Below, one piece after another: positions 13,769 through 27,732 of a stretch of 64,000 nt of DNA. Positions within the stretch are counted from its first letter, which is position 1. Every line of letters starts with the position of its first letter. Made by a program: the position numbers and the translations under genes. Below the pieces are notes generated by a model. It did not search any database. It saw nothing but the letters and a program-made list of their open reading frames with translations, and was not told the DNA's origin. This DNA comes from Clavulina sp. PMI_390 (taxonomy: Eukaryota > Basidiomycota > Agaricomycetes > Cantharellales > Hydnaceae), in contig WIDE01000072.1 in the NCBI GenBank assembly GCA_015039315.1, positions 62,001 to 126,000 on the forward strand, read 5' to 3'.

Positions 13769-16012
13769 CTAAGTACTTGCTGCCAAGTCATCAGTTTGCA
13801 CAAAGGCGACGCTGCGCTTTTCAGCCACTGGATTAGGACCTCCGTCAACATTGCGCGTGTGCGAAAGACTAGTTGAGCTAGTCTCTCCTTTGAAGCCATC
13901 ATCTTGCATTACAGTCACTGTGCGGGATGGCAAGTTTCTCGCCTCAGGGGAATTCGCTCGGGAGGGCGTAGCAGCTATAGTTTCGCTGCGTGGCGTAACC
14001 GCGCCTCGTTCAATGTGCTGCATCTCGCCGATCCACTCTGTTTGGGTGTTCATGGTCGTCGACCTCGATAGTGTCACGTTCCGCACCAAAGAGAATGCTG
14101 GGATAGACAATCCATCTTTGACAGAACTGCCTCAGACTTTGGCCTGATCGCATTAAGGGTAAATAATTGCTTACGAACGAGGATAGACCCTAGTATAGTG
14201 GAAGAAACGATTGGCTGAATGCAGGTCGCCAATATTTGCAGCTGGCCCTGGGGATTGTCTTTTTGAGCCTCAGGTAAATATGTCAGGGCGAGAGTAGAGA
14301 TGAATATGCCGCCCTATTCGTAGTGTGAGCTTTAATGCGAAATTTCAAGCCAGATGACTTACGACGCCCATGGGGCCAAACCAGCCACAAAATAACGCCT
14401 CACGCCAGTTGTGGATATCCGGAACAATGGGGTATAGTAGCATGACAGCGGGAATCCGCCTCGTCAAGAGAATCGAGCAGAAGAAGGCCACGAGTCGCAC
14501 AGGGGTGATATTGACGGAGGGATTGGTCCAATCGGGGAATTGGATCCAGGCTCCAATGAAAACAAAGACGACACAGTTCATGATGGCTAGAGAGGCAACG
14601 ATGAATGTCTGCCCTGGAAGATGTACAAACTGAGTACTCACTGTCCACCAAAGCCGCGAACACCTCGTCATCTTTGACTTGTTCGTTGAAGTATCCATCC
14701 CAAGAGATTGCGCTGCCTTGATATTTGACGTTAGAAATATATATGTTTGGTGGGCTGGTGAGCATACCCGCTGCAAAGCACGCCAAAAGATCGTCGCTGC
14801 CCATCAAGGTAACTACGCCCTCGATGAAGAGAACCAGAGCAACAAACTGCACCACATAACTTTCAGACCCAATAAAACCTCTTCGCTGCATCAAGCGCAT
14901 CAGCCGGGAAAGAATGAGTCCAAGAATGATTCCGACCAAGACTCCCAGCACCACAGAGTACAGAACAGCTGTGGTAACAAATTCTTTCACAGCTTCACCC
15001 GTGGTCTTGTCAAGCGAAAGGTAAAGGGAAAAGAAGAGGAACGGATACGCTAATCCATCCTGCCAACGACGGTAGATATATGGTAAGCTGAGATATCACG
15101 TCAGAAAACTCAGCACTGACATTGGAAGCCGACTCGGCAGCCAGTAAGCGCCTAACATGGGTTGGAACGTTCTGGTCCGCGTAGTGACCGCCAACAATTG
15201 CGGCAGCCAGGATAGGGTCAGTTGGGGTCAGGCATGCTGACACAACGAGAGCAGATAGATATGTAATCTTGGGGAAAATAGCCACAAGAAGACCTGTTGA
15301 TCGCTCAGGCACTGCTCATAGAAAGTCTGATACGTAGAAATACCTGCAGAGGAAATCCACCCAAAGAACATGACTGGGACGACAAGGTATGTCAAGCTCT
15401 TCCAATGTTGAGCAAGATAGGATTTCGGTAGTTCTTTGGAAGCAGGAAATTATTAAGCACTCCCGACACTAAGGCATGAGAAATCACCTCAAATGTTACG
15501 TACCCACTCCAACAGCGAACACACCCAGAGCAAGCACTATTCTTGTTACTTCAAGGGTAATCTGGTTCGTAACGTTTTCCGATATAGATCCCCAATCGCG
15601 AGGACGAAAAACATTGGCGCCAGATGGTCCTGATCAAATGGCCCATTAACGACTGTTCTTCACGCAACTCAATCTTGTATACCTAGGATTATGCCGAAAA
15701 GTGTAGCGAAAACAACCTCGCCGACAAAGAGCTAGATTATAAGACATGTGAGACGGGCTGATGGGAGAGTGCATCATATGGTTGAGTCGACCTTTTCTTT
15801 TGCGAGTCGCGCGGAAAGCGAAAACTGGTGTAGAAGTTCAGTTACCTCCCCGAAAAGGAGGACGAGCGTAATTGAAACGAACCAGCACAACAAAGCCGCC
15901 AAGGCAGGCATATACAATATGGGTTTCAGATACCTAGACTTCCGATATATTAGTGATACGCATTGATGTTATCTCAAGATGAGGCGAGCACCTCCAAGGG
16001 ATCAAAACGCAT
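13769..16012 (-). CDS. NHA1/SOD2-type plasma-membrane Na+(K+)/H+ antiporter, copy 1
   Basis: Fungal CPA1-type antiporter that expels Na+ or K+ in exchange for H+ at the plasma membrane. The first exon is tiny (MRFDPLE, ATG at 16010-16012). Next comes VSETHIVYACLGGFVVL (about 15870-15935), the typical first helix of fungal Nha1/Sod2 proteins. Later exons hold the transporter core, including GRLMRLMQRRGFIGSESYVV-like text and the segment ending MGSDDLLACFAAG (about 14770-14830), which carries the conserved Asp pair. The cytosolic tail after the last helix (13769-14110) is short, with LSRSTT and an EWIGEMQ block also present in copy 2. Many short introns. It is tandem and same-strand with 16857-19154. 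The first exon boundary is inferred from comparison of the two copies; internal exon ends were not all fixed. Confidence 0.88.
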
Positions 16013-16581
16013 GTTTGATCACACAGTCTTCCACACTATTAGAGTATGAACCATTCAGCGAGAAGTTGGTACAGACAGAAGCCGAATGCAGCGCCGAAAG
16101 AACTACCAGTGAAAGGTGGAAGGTCAAACTGTGGGAGAGATAGTTGCTGATAGGTCCAAGTGAAGAGCCCAGGCACAAAGGGAGGGGATCGATGGGGTAA
16201 TTGATATCAAGTTGCGTCGTGTCTGCTGGTTTGAGTTGTAGCTAAGGATTCCATATGAAGACTTCAGAATGTGAAGAGGCAGCTAAAGCCGATGTCCAGG
16301 CGGCAAGATAAATTTCGTTCTCAGCCGAGGCAGTCCCACGTCCCTCCACTCCTCGATCGCCTGCATCCCTTTCTGACAAGGTCAGCGACTATGCCCCGTG
16401 TGTCTTAGACTCTCTGGCTACTTTCTTCGCATGAGCTTTGGGGCACCACATAACCTCTCTATTAGGCGCAATATGCCTATTAGCAGCCTACTTTGCATCC
16501 GTCCCGAGACCAACTAAGTACTTGCTAAGGGTCACTAGGAGCTGAACGAGGATCATCTCCGCCTCTATGTCTAGAATATTC
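16013..16581. other. Upstream region of antiporter copy 1, no gene
   Basis: About 570 bases between the copy 1 start codon and the recognisable remnant at 16582. No open frame with coding character. Probably promoter plus further decayed duplicated DNA. Confidence 0.4.
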
Positions 16582-16800
16582 GATTGCGTAGCGGAAACAA
16601 CCTCACTCGTCTTCTCAGCCCTACAGTGCAGGATATGAGAAGTTGAGCAACTCGTGAATCGCGAGCGGTTTTACAATAAACCACCTTGTGTGTTCTCATC
16701 AAACTCGATTACTTCTTTCGTTAATAGTGAATTCCGAGTGCCTTTAATGATGCTCATATTTTGACCCGTTCTGACGTGTATTGACAACTACCCAGTCAAC
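16582..16800 (+). pseudogene. Decayed fragment of the 10650-13518 membrane-protein gene
   Basis: By eye, 16582-16660 aligns with the tail-coding stretch at about 12966-13045 (shared GCGTAGC, CAGCC and TATGAGA blocks in order). 16685-16800 aligns with 13110-13235, covering the end of an exon (TTCTTTCGTT shared), the following donor region and the start of the next exon. I estimate about two thirds identity over the clearest 55 bases, with deletions and no open frame. Orientation is the same as the parent. It lies just downstream of antiporter copy 2, exactly where the parent lies relative to copy 1, so it is most simply the other end of a duplicated block. Confidence 0.6.
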
Positions 16801-16856
16801 TTTCACATTTGCTAGACGCCTGACAGCTACAGTAGTGCTTTAGCGCAACCTGTCAA

Positions 16857-19154
16857 TCATTCAGTCGACCCATCTAGGCCATCAGCCCGAACAAAAGCAA
16901 CACTGCGCTTCTCGGCTGGAGGAGGAGGAGGAACGTCGCCAGTTTCCTGCGTCTGGCCAGGAACTGCAGAGATAGAGGCGATCTCGCCAGTTGAGGAATT
17001 TCGATCGTCCTGCACGATAGTGCCGATATGGGATGGTAGGTTGCTTGCCGCAGGAGAATCTACTCGCGATGGCGGGGTAGAAATAGCTGCACTTCGTGGC
17101 ATGATGATGCCTGGTTCGATATGTTGGATCTGGCCTATCCATTCTGGCTGCGGAGTATTCACTGTTGTCGATCTCGACAGAGTCACGGTGCGTGCCAGCG
17201 AAAATGCCGGAATTGATAAACCGTCTTGAAAAAACACTTCAATCTTCCGCACAAGCGCATGGGAAAGATGGTCACAACTCACGGATCAGGATAGACCCAA
17301 GGATGGTGCAAGAAACGATTGGCTGGATGCATGTTGCTAGTATCTGCAGCTGACCCTGAGGATCATCTTTTTGTGGTTCAGGCAAGTACGTGAGAGCGAG
17401 TGTCGAAATGAACACGGCGCCCTATATTAGGGTGTTAGTCTAGGCATTAGATGAGATCCATACGGAATGCAACTTACTACTCCCATAGGGCCGAACCAGC
17501 CACAAAACAATGCTTCTTTCCAGTTGTGGATATCCGGAATTGTCGGATACAAGAGCATGAGGGCAGGAATCCGTCTAGTGAGGAGGATAGAGAAGAAGAA
17601 TGCCACAAGTCGAGCAGGCGAAATATTCACAGCAGCATTGGTCCAATCGGGGAACCGGATCCAAGCTCCAATGAAAACAAAAACAACGCAGTTCATGATA
17701 GCTATAAAACGCTAAGCCTTGTGAATGCAAATTGACAAATCAATCGAGAACTTACAGTCTATCAAGGACGCAAACACTTCGTTATCTTCTACTTGCTCGT
17801 TGAAGTGCCCATCCCAGGAAACTGCGCTGCCTGTTATGATCCAAATCAGTATGGGGAATGTCATCATGCGGTCCGGTAACGCGTGTACCTGCAGCAAAGC
17901 ATGCTAATAGATCGTCGCTGCCCATTAAGGTAACCACCCCTTCTATGAAAAGAACCAAAGCAACAAGCTGCACAACGTAGCTTTCTGATCCAATAAAGCC
18001 TTTTCGTTGCATCAAGCGCATGAGACGAGAAGAAATGAGCCCGAAGATGGCACCAACTAGGACACCTAGTACCACAGAATACAAGATTGCTGTCGTAAAG
18101 AAGTCCTGTATGGCCTCTCCGGTGGTCTTATCTAGCGAGAGATAGAGCGGGAGAAACAGGAACGGATACGCCAGTCCATCCTGTACATAGAAATTCACTA
18201 TCGGTGAGCATATATATAGCATTAGGGAACTCAATACTGACATTGGCAGCTGACTCGGCAGCTAGTAAACGCCTAATGTGACCAGGAACGTTTCGGTCCG
18301 CATAGTGACCCCCCACAATTGCGGCCGCCAGGATGGGGTCAGTCGGGGTGAGACAAGCTGACACAACAAGAGCAGATAGATATGACAGCTTTGGGAAAAT
18401 GGCTACGAGGAGGCCTGCAAGTCATCTAAGCATTGTTAATCTCAAAAGGAGAAAAACGCCGGGAAATACCTGCAGAGGAAATATAACCGAAGAACATGAC
18501 CGGCACGACGAGGAGCGTTAAGCTCTTCCAATGTTGCGCAAGATAGGATTTTGGCAGTTCTTGTTGAGGGAGACGAAGTATGGTTATGATGTTTAACGAC
18601 AGTCCATAAAACACCTTGGAAGAGTCACTCACCAACACCTACAGCGAACACGCCTAAAGCGAGCACTATTCTGGTTACTTCGAGGGTTATTTCGTTCGTG
18701 ACTTCATCCGATGTAGATCCCCAATCGCGAGGGCGAAAAACATTGGCGCCAGATGGTCCTAATAAATGGGCGATCATCAATAACGAATCGATTCTCGTGC
18801 AACTCAGTGCCGCGTACCTAGGATGATGCCAAAGAGGGTAGCAAAAACAACCTCGCCGACGTAAAGCTAGGGGAAGATCCAGAGGATTAGGGAAATGATT
18901 GAGTAGTATGAAAGGCCTTGACGAACCTTTTCCTTTGCCACCCGCGCGAAAAGCGAAAACTAGAACGAGAGGTTAGGCAAAGCTCTGAACTATAGGAGAG
19001 CAAGTAGCTATTAGTACGAACCAGAACAACGAATCCGCCAAGGCAAGCATAGACGATGTGCGTCTCCGATACCTAATCAACCGGCATGTCAGTTATGGCT
19101 ATCAAATGCACCTCACAGAAATGACGTCGAGACCTCAAATGGATGAAAATGCAT
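16857..19154 (-). CDS. NHA1/SOD2-type plasma-membrane Na+(K+)/H+ antiporter, copy 2
   Basis: Tandem paralogue of 13769-16012 with the same exon plan. The first exon MHFHPFE (ATG 19152-19154) is followed by VSETHIVYACLGGFVVL. The core includes LVGAIFGLISSRLMRLMQRK and MGSDDLLACFAAG (about 17890-18070). The tail (16857-17282) has LSIPAFSLARTVTLSRSTT, an EWIGQIQ block and a proline run PPPPP absent from copy 1. Stretches such as the exon near 18719-18765 are almost identical in DNA to 15584-15630, so the duplication is not very old, while introns and tails have diverged. The expected function is Na+/K+ efflux at the plasma membrane. Both copies look intact in the core, so a division of labour (ion preference, expression) is possible but not shown. 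Confidence 0.88.
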
Positions 19155-19486
19155 GCTCGATCTCGTGAGAAGTTTTAGAATATCCACTATGGATGCAAGG
19201 CAAGCCCTTCGATAAGATATTGGTGCATATCAACGCATGATTTGGGGCTGGGCGAATTACCGGATACTGATGTAAGCCAAGCAGTGGAGATGATGATAAG
19301 AGAGAGTGTCCACTTCAAGAGTTTTGGGACAAGTGATAGAAATCGGGTGTTAGCAAGCGTTAGCTTGCTTCGTGACCAGTAATTTTAGTCGCAATTGGCG
19401 ATCGCATATGAGAACTTCAGACGTTGAAGAAGAGGTGGCCGGACGTCAGCGCTCTGGGGCGGTACGCTTTTTGGTGATTAGCTGAG
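19155..19486. other. Divergent promoter region, antiporter copy 2 / Ser-Thr-rich ORF
   Basis: 332 bases between a minus-strand start and a plus-strand start. No coding signal or repeat seen. Confidence 0.4.
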
Positions 19487-20065
19487 ATGGTCCCACAGTC
19501 CTCAAATGAGTCCTCCCTTCCACCACCTGCTTCCCTCAATAAACGCTCGGTAGTACTGACTGTCAGAAGCATATCACGTTCAATCAAGGCACTAAATAAG
19601 AGCCTAGTCAAGGAAGGGGGACATTTGAGTGTATCCTTTGACGGTCGATTCCGCATTACGTCAGCAACAGTGAATCCTGAGCTTCTACTGACGACGTCCA
19701 CTATGAGTTCGGCATCGTCTTCCACAGTCACTGCATACAACGCACGATGGCATTCAGGTTCTACGCCTACTCAGTCAACTACTCGGCTTAATACAACTGC
19801 CCGCGGTCGAGGTACTGCATCGAGTGTGGCCCCTGGAGAAGAGGGAGCAGCGTTTACAGGTGCCTCAACGACGGCCAGACGATCACCTGGTTCTTACTCT
19901 GGGACAGAAACACCTCGTGCCGGTAGCGTCGCTGGTGGCCCCTATGGAGGTGGTGAGCCAAGTAAACGCGTGCCTATCACTCCAGCGGTGTTGCGCGACA
20001 TCTTCGCGAGCAGTCGAACGTTGATCGAGGAGCGCGCCGTTTCCAGAGTCGCTTTCTTTCGGTGA
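19487..20065 (+). CDS. Hypothetical Ser/Thr/Gly-rich protein
   Basis: Uninterrupted frame of 192 codons. No recognised domain, no signal peptide, no hydrophobic segment. Composition is Ser/Thr/Arg/Gly-rich with MSSASSSTVTAYNARWHSG at about residue 72, which could be an alternative start. A GTGAAT immediately after the last sense codons could be a donor, so the gene may continue in a later exon. It stands divergent to antiporter copy 2 and converges on RPL35. Long open low-complexity frames can occur by chance at this base composition, so it could be spurious or the tail of a larger gene. Confidence 0.35.
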   Translation: MVPQSSNESSLPPPASLNKRSVVLTVRSISRSIKALNKSLVKEGGHLSVSFDGRFRITSATVNPELLLTTSTMSSASSSTVTAYNARWHSGSTPTQSTTRLNTTARGRGTASSVAPGEEGAAFTGASTTARRSPGSYSGTETPRAGSVAGGPYGGGEPSKRVPITPAVLRDIFASSRTLIEERAVSRVAFFR

Positions 20066-20575
20066 ATATGCTTTTTGTATTATGTTAAAGTATGACTTTG
20101 TAACTAAATGAACCTACCTCCTTTGTCGTGATAGATTTGCGGGGTTCTTATTGAGCTGCCTGGGTATCAGTCTAGCTGCTGCGAGAGGGAGACCTGTACC
20201 TGGGCTGGGACTTAATCGATGAAACCAGTAAGTACGGGTGAATAGGTTGATATGATTCATGAGGAACAAATGCTAAGAACGGAATCGGCCAGCTAATCAT
20301 GTAGAACAAAATTTGTTACAGTCAAGAATTCATCCCTCACTATGGTCAAAACGCTTAAAAGATCACACAATATCACGATAGCGAGAAGCTGGATCATATC
20401 GTGTAGCATGGGCATGTGAGAGTAGAAACATACGCAGGGAGAGATACAATAAGGATGGGTGCGGATGGTTCTCAGGACGGCGAAGGATGTGGGGAGCAAT
20501 GCAGGATATGAGTGGTTTTCGGGTGGGTACAGCTCGGACATTAGATAGCAGAGAGGATCATCATATATTCCACTT
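20066..20575. other. Convergent 3' intergenic region, no gene supported
   Basis: About 510 bases between the hypothetical ORF and the RPL35 stop. Several short frames, none with coding character. Likely the 3' untranslated regions of both neighbours. Confidence 0.4.
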
Positions 20576-21182
20576 TCATGCCTTGACGGCGTACTTGCGG
20601 AGAGGGAAGTGGATATCCTTCTTGTGCTGCTTCGTGGTCTTCTGCTTCTTCTCGTGCTGCATTGAGATATCAAAACGCGAGATAAGCCACGACAAATCGG
20701 GTGTGAAAGTATGATCGTAGACGTACAGGAGTCAGCCTGCGACGGATGGCACGAGTCTTCTTGTCCCGGAGATCCAAGGGGAGGTACTTCTTCTTCTTGT
20801 AGTACTCCCGCAGGTTTTGTCGTGCCTTCTGGTTGGTAACGGTCAGGACACGGGCGATGGACTTTCGGACAGAGGAGCTAGAAAAGTCGATCCGATGTTA
20901 GGATATCGTGAAGTTCGTTTTGGTGGGATGTTATGGTACGAACATGCGGGCAAGCTTGGCGGCATTGGGGGACGCAATCTTTTGGACGCGCAGAGAAGCG
21001 AGCTCGCGCTTGAGCTCATCGAGCTGCTTAGCCAAGTCGGGCTTCGATCTTTATGCAGAGAAAGGGATACAGAAAGGATGTGTGACTAGTGTCAATCGAG
21101 CAGTTTCCTGACAAGGAATCCAAAGTCGGGATTCAACGCACTTTGATTGGAGCTCGTAGGCCTTAACCTTACCAACGGCCAT
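20576..21182 (-). CDS. RPL35: 60S ribosomal protein L35 (uL29)
   Basis: Structural protein of the large cytosolic ribosomal subunit near the exit tunnel. Four exons on the minus strand: [13 protein letters not shown] (start 21180-21182), then [20 protein letters not shown]..., then [13 protein letters not shown] through [14 protein letters not shown], then [13 protein letters not shown]...KYAVKA and TGA at 20576-20578. Length of about 122 residues matches the family. The junction before SSVRKS uses a GTTCGT donor, giving KLARI as in other fungi. The gene is divergent from the candidate RNR inhibitor at 21805, so they share a promoter of about 620 bases. Confidence 0.97.
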
Positions 21183-21804
21183 GGTGAAGAACGAGGTGGG
21201 CTAGAGGAAGGATATACGTTGAATGGATCGTTCTTGCAAAGCAAAGCAACACTCTTACAGAACTGGGAGGGATTCACGTGACCAGTTCGAATTAAGCGCC
21301 GTCTCGACACAAACCCAAGGTGCCAACTCATGTACAAAAACAATACTATCCGAGGCACTAGTATTACTAGAAAACTTGCTTCAAGTAGGCGTCTTAGCTT
21401 GGCCTGACTCTTGAAATGCATGCAACCTTGCACTACACAGCAAAGGAGGACATGGTCGAGACTCCAGCACTGATGTGACTCTATATAGAGCGTACTAGAC
21501 ACTCAGCAATTAAAAACCTCCCTGCTCCTATGATTAAATCGATGCTCCTTCTTGTGAAATGCCTGCTGCTGTCGTCAAATTCGTCTCACTAAGCTCGCTA
21601 TCGGCACAACGAGAGCCTCACACTCATCCCGCATTTGTGATTATTCACCAAATTCTGCTCATTTCGACTCCATGTTGATTGATCGTTCGTCAAAATGCAT
21701 ATTCCTTCATCAAGGGGCAGTATGCGCGTCACAACCTTCGATGGCCTTGATGTTTGGCCACGTTTCCTTCAGTGTTCACTCCAAACATTCAACATCAACC
21801 TACT
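21183..21804. promoter_or_regulatory. Shared divergent promoter region, RPL35 / RNR-inhibitor candidate
   Basis: 622 bases between two divergent start codons. No defined element can be named from sequence alone. CT-rich stretches occur at 21530-21640. Strong growth-linked RPL35 expression would be expected from here. Confidence 0.45.
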
Positions 21805-22563
21805 ATGTCTACCAAGCGCGTCTGCACTGAAGAACGCTATGAGATCGCGCGCCAGGGTCCTCCAATCAATGAAAGGTATTGCTTGTCGCGTTGTGCTACG
21901 CGTTTAGGTCCCACTGACGCGCTGTTCGTGAAGTGCTTCCATGCTCGGTGACGATTTGATGGCAGCGTTGCAAAATGTAGGCTCCCGTGTCCGGAAAAGT
22001 AGGTTATGCATCGAATATGCCCAATTTACGCCTGTTCGTACCACTGACAATCCTGTGCTGTTGCCCCAGATGTCAGCGAAGGCTATACAACTTCGCGCAT
22101 GACCACACCCAATACCTCGCCAACACGTCCTCAGGCTCCTCACCCAAGCCCCAGTAAATCGCTTCATCCAAGTCCTATACGCGCCCCAGTATTCCGCTCG
22201 GCGGCGGATACGTTACACGACGTGTATTCCCAACAAACATCCTTCCCCTCGTACTCCCCTAATCCCTCTCCTCCTCGTCCCGCTAAACGCGTTCGAGACC
22301 AAAGCGAATGCAACGAAGAGATGCCCCATCACCCTCCTCGTCTTCCTCGATCTGTTTTCTCGTCGGTTAACTTTGATGATGAGGACCTTGTGCGAATGTC
22401 AGACGACGACGACGACGATGAGATGGATGTGGATGCGCCACAACTCCCTCCCATTCGACCCTCACGACAAATCATTCCACTCAAAAGGCGTCTCTCTCCC
22501 TCAAAAGGGTCATCGGCGTCCTATCTTCCTATTGCTTCGAGTGTAGGGATACCGCAATTCTGA
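21805..22563 (+). CDS. Candidate ribonucleotide-reductase inhibitor of the Spd1/Dif1 type
   Basis: Three exons: 21805-21875 (MSTKRVCTEERYEIARQ...), 21934-21998 (SASMLGDDLMAALQNVGSRV) and 22080-22563. The phases (2, then 1) join perfectly and give GSRVRKNVSEGYTT across the second junction. That short basic G-x-RVRK-x-V-x-(E/D)-GY block is what I recall of the RNR_inhib domain found in fission yeast Spd1 and budding yeast Dif1, small proteins that bind the RNR small subunit or control its localisation. The rest is disordered: Pro/Ser-rich with several SP/TP sites, an acidic run (22396-22440) and a basic segment. About 210 residues, larger than Spd1. No signal peptide or helix. The family call rests on one short motif and needs a profile search. 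Confidence 0.5.
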
Positions 22564-23186
22564 CGCAACGAGCAAGGGGTAGGCTACCTGGGCGCTTGTT
22601 CTCCGCACCCCATATTTTCCATCTTCTTTACCACACCCTTTTGTGGTAGTTCGCTCTGAATCAAGGAGCAGACGCTCTCCATCAGACATCCCTGACTTCC
22701 TATCCGATTGCCATATTGAAGGCTTATACCCTCACGACCGCGAAGTGCGCACACTAATTGCTATCCTTTTTGGGCTTGGCAAATGGTGCCGCACCACCAC
22801 CACAGTGCTTTGGGCGGGCGTTGGAGCAACGTAAATGGAACAGATTCGTGTGCCGTGGCTGCCGATCGCGCGATCTTGGGTGGTGCCGGGGTGGTTGCTT
22901 GTCGAGGATGAGCCCGCGGATTATTGTGTATGACGTTCGTGCAGCTCGCATCACATATTGTAGTAACCAATGCAGTGATGTTTAGCTCTATTGACTCGCC
23001 TCCAATTGGGAGCTGCTCATCAACCCACACACTGAACGTCCGACTATACCCCCAAGCATAATCCAGTCTTGAATCATTCGCTTGAAACTCAAGACCACCG
23101 AAAACTGAGAACCTCGCCTTGATCTGAGTCTGCCTCGTGTTCGCAAGCGTGATCAGAGCCTGAGCCTGTCATGCCTCCTCAGATGG
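22564..23186. other. Intergenic region, no gene supported
   Basis: About 620 bases between two plus-strand genes: pyrimidine-rich 3' sequence just after 22600 and probable kinase promoter up to 23186. Short frames on both strands look like chance. Confidence 0.4.
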
Positions 23187-26121
<2,935 letters not shown>

Positions 26122-26643
26122 CCCTTTCTGCGCATGGCAGCCCACCGTCTTCTGCTCCGCTCTCCTTTTCCGATCATTCCACCTTTCCCAGATAACGGGG
26201 ACCCCAACAGTGCTCGGCTCACTCTTTCTTTCTATTCGCCTTTCGTACCTGTTTCACGCCCTATTAATTCGTTCTGGAACTTTCTTACCCTCACTTCTGA
26301 TACCCCGCTTTCGAGTCCACGATTTTTGATGACTCTTTTGCTCATGACATTCACGATCTCCTTTCCACTCCGGCTCTTCCGCTCCACGACACACACCCTG
26401 TCGCACATTTGAATGTATTTACCTCGCTGCTCCCCACCTGATGCTATTGTCTCCGATCTTTTCTACTCGTGTATCGCCCATGTATCATTGGATCTCAAGC
26501 TCCCGGAAATGGCGGAGCAGCGGTAAATAAACAGGCCAAATAACCCACGCACCCACAAACACTGTGCCACCGCTCGTTGACTCGTGCGGTTCCTCCAACA
26601 AGAGGACTGTCATCTATCTTCTCTATTTCTTCATCTTTGAAAC
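26122..26643. other. Intergenic region, no gene supported
   Basis: About 520 bases of pyrimidine-rich DNA between two plus-strand genes, consistent with the kinase 3' end and the BUD31 leader. Confidence 0.4.
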
Positions 26644-27732
26644 ATGCCCAAAATCAGGACCAACCGCACGAAGCGGCCTCCAGAAGGATATGAGGACATT
26701 GAAGGGGTCAGTCGACTTTTGTTGTTGTAACTCTGAGAGAACGGGCTTACTCACTAGATTGCAATTATCGATCGTTTTCATTCACCGGCGAATTTTCCTG
26801 CCGTACCTGAAATCCATCCTCGGCGTGCTTAATTCTGGGCGTTCTCGATGGACTCCTGTGTTTATGCCATGCGCCAAATCGGGCCCGTGTTCTCACTTTC
26901 GACTGTCAACTTTTTCTGGGTCGCCTCTGAAAATGGGACACAACATGCCTGGTCTTCATTATATTCGGAACTTGGTCCAACCAGATTCTCGATGACTACG
27001 CCAAGAAAATGAGAGATGCTGAAAACGAGTCGCATGAGGGCAAGCGGAAGACTGAATCACTGTGGCCCATCATGCGCATCTCGCACGCGCGCTCGAAATA
27101 CATATACGAGTTATACTATTCTCGGGAGGCAATATCAAAGCAGCTGTATGATTGGCTCCTGAAGGAAGGGTATGCAGATGCCAAGTACGTTTCCCACCAT
27201 CCCGCTCCACTTCCACTTTGTTCTCCCTTGTTCCTTGTGGCTCATTAAAATCTCCCTGTCTGACAATCGGTTCCTGCTCCTTCGTTTCTGACCCCTGAAT
27301 TTGTGTTGTTCGCGTCTGCATCATACCTGCCTTATCAATCTACACATGGGCGCATCTCTAGTTTAATCGCAAAATGGAAGAAAACCGGCTACGAGAAACT
27401 CTGCTGTGTGCGGTGTATCCAAACTCGGGTAAGTAGGCTTGTTTCTCGGCTTAATTCATATCGAGGCTGTGGCTGGCGCACTCAAGTCGGGCACTTCTTA
27501 ATGTCTCTGGCTCCCCGGCCCGCCTCTCCCACATAGGATATGAACTTCCAAGGAAGCACTTGTATTTGTCGAGTGCCGAAGGGGCAAGTGAAGAAAGGCA
27601 CCGTTGTGGAATGCGTTCATTGCGGTATGTCCGTCCATAAAACGATCGAGATTAATGTCGTCTGACCATCGCCCCCGCTAAATTCACCGATTTTACCCTC
27701 TAGGATGCCGAGGGTGCAGCTCGGACTCTTAG
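26644..27732 (+). CDS. BUD31: BUD31/G10 spliceosome component
   Basis: Small zinc-containing nuclear protein of the activated spliceosome (NTC-related). Five exons: 26644-26706 ([20 protein letters not shown]), 26985-27184 ([41 protein letters not shown]), 27362-27428 ([20 protein letters not shown]), 27537-27624 ([16 protein letters not shown]) and 27704-27732 (CRGCSSDS). The cysteine pattern CCxxCIQ ... CIC ... CxHCGCRGC is complete, and all junction phases agree with the family alignment I know. Predicted length about 148 residues, as expected for G10 proteins. The first intron is 278 nt, long for this genome, and could hide another small exon. Confidence 0.95.
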
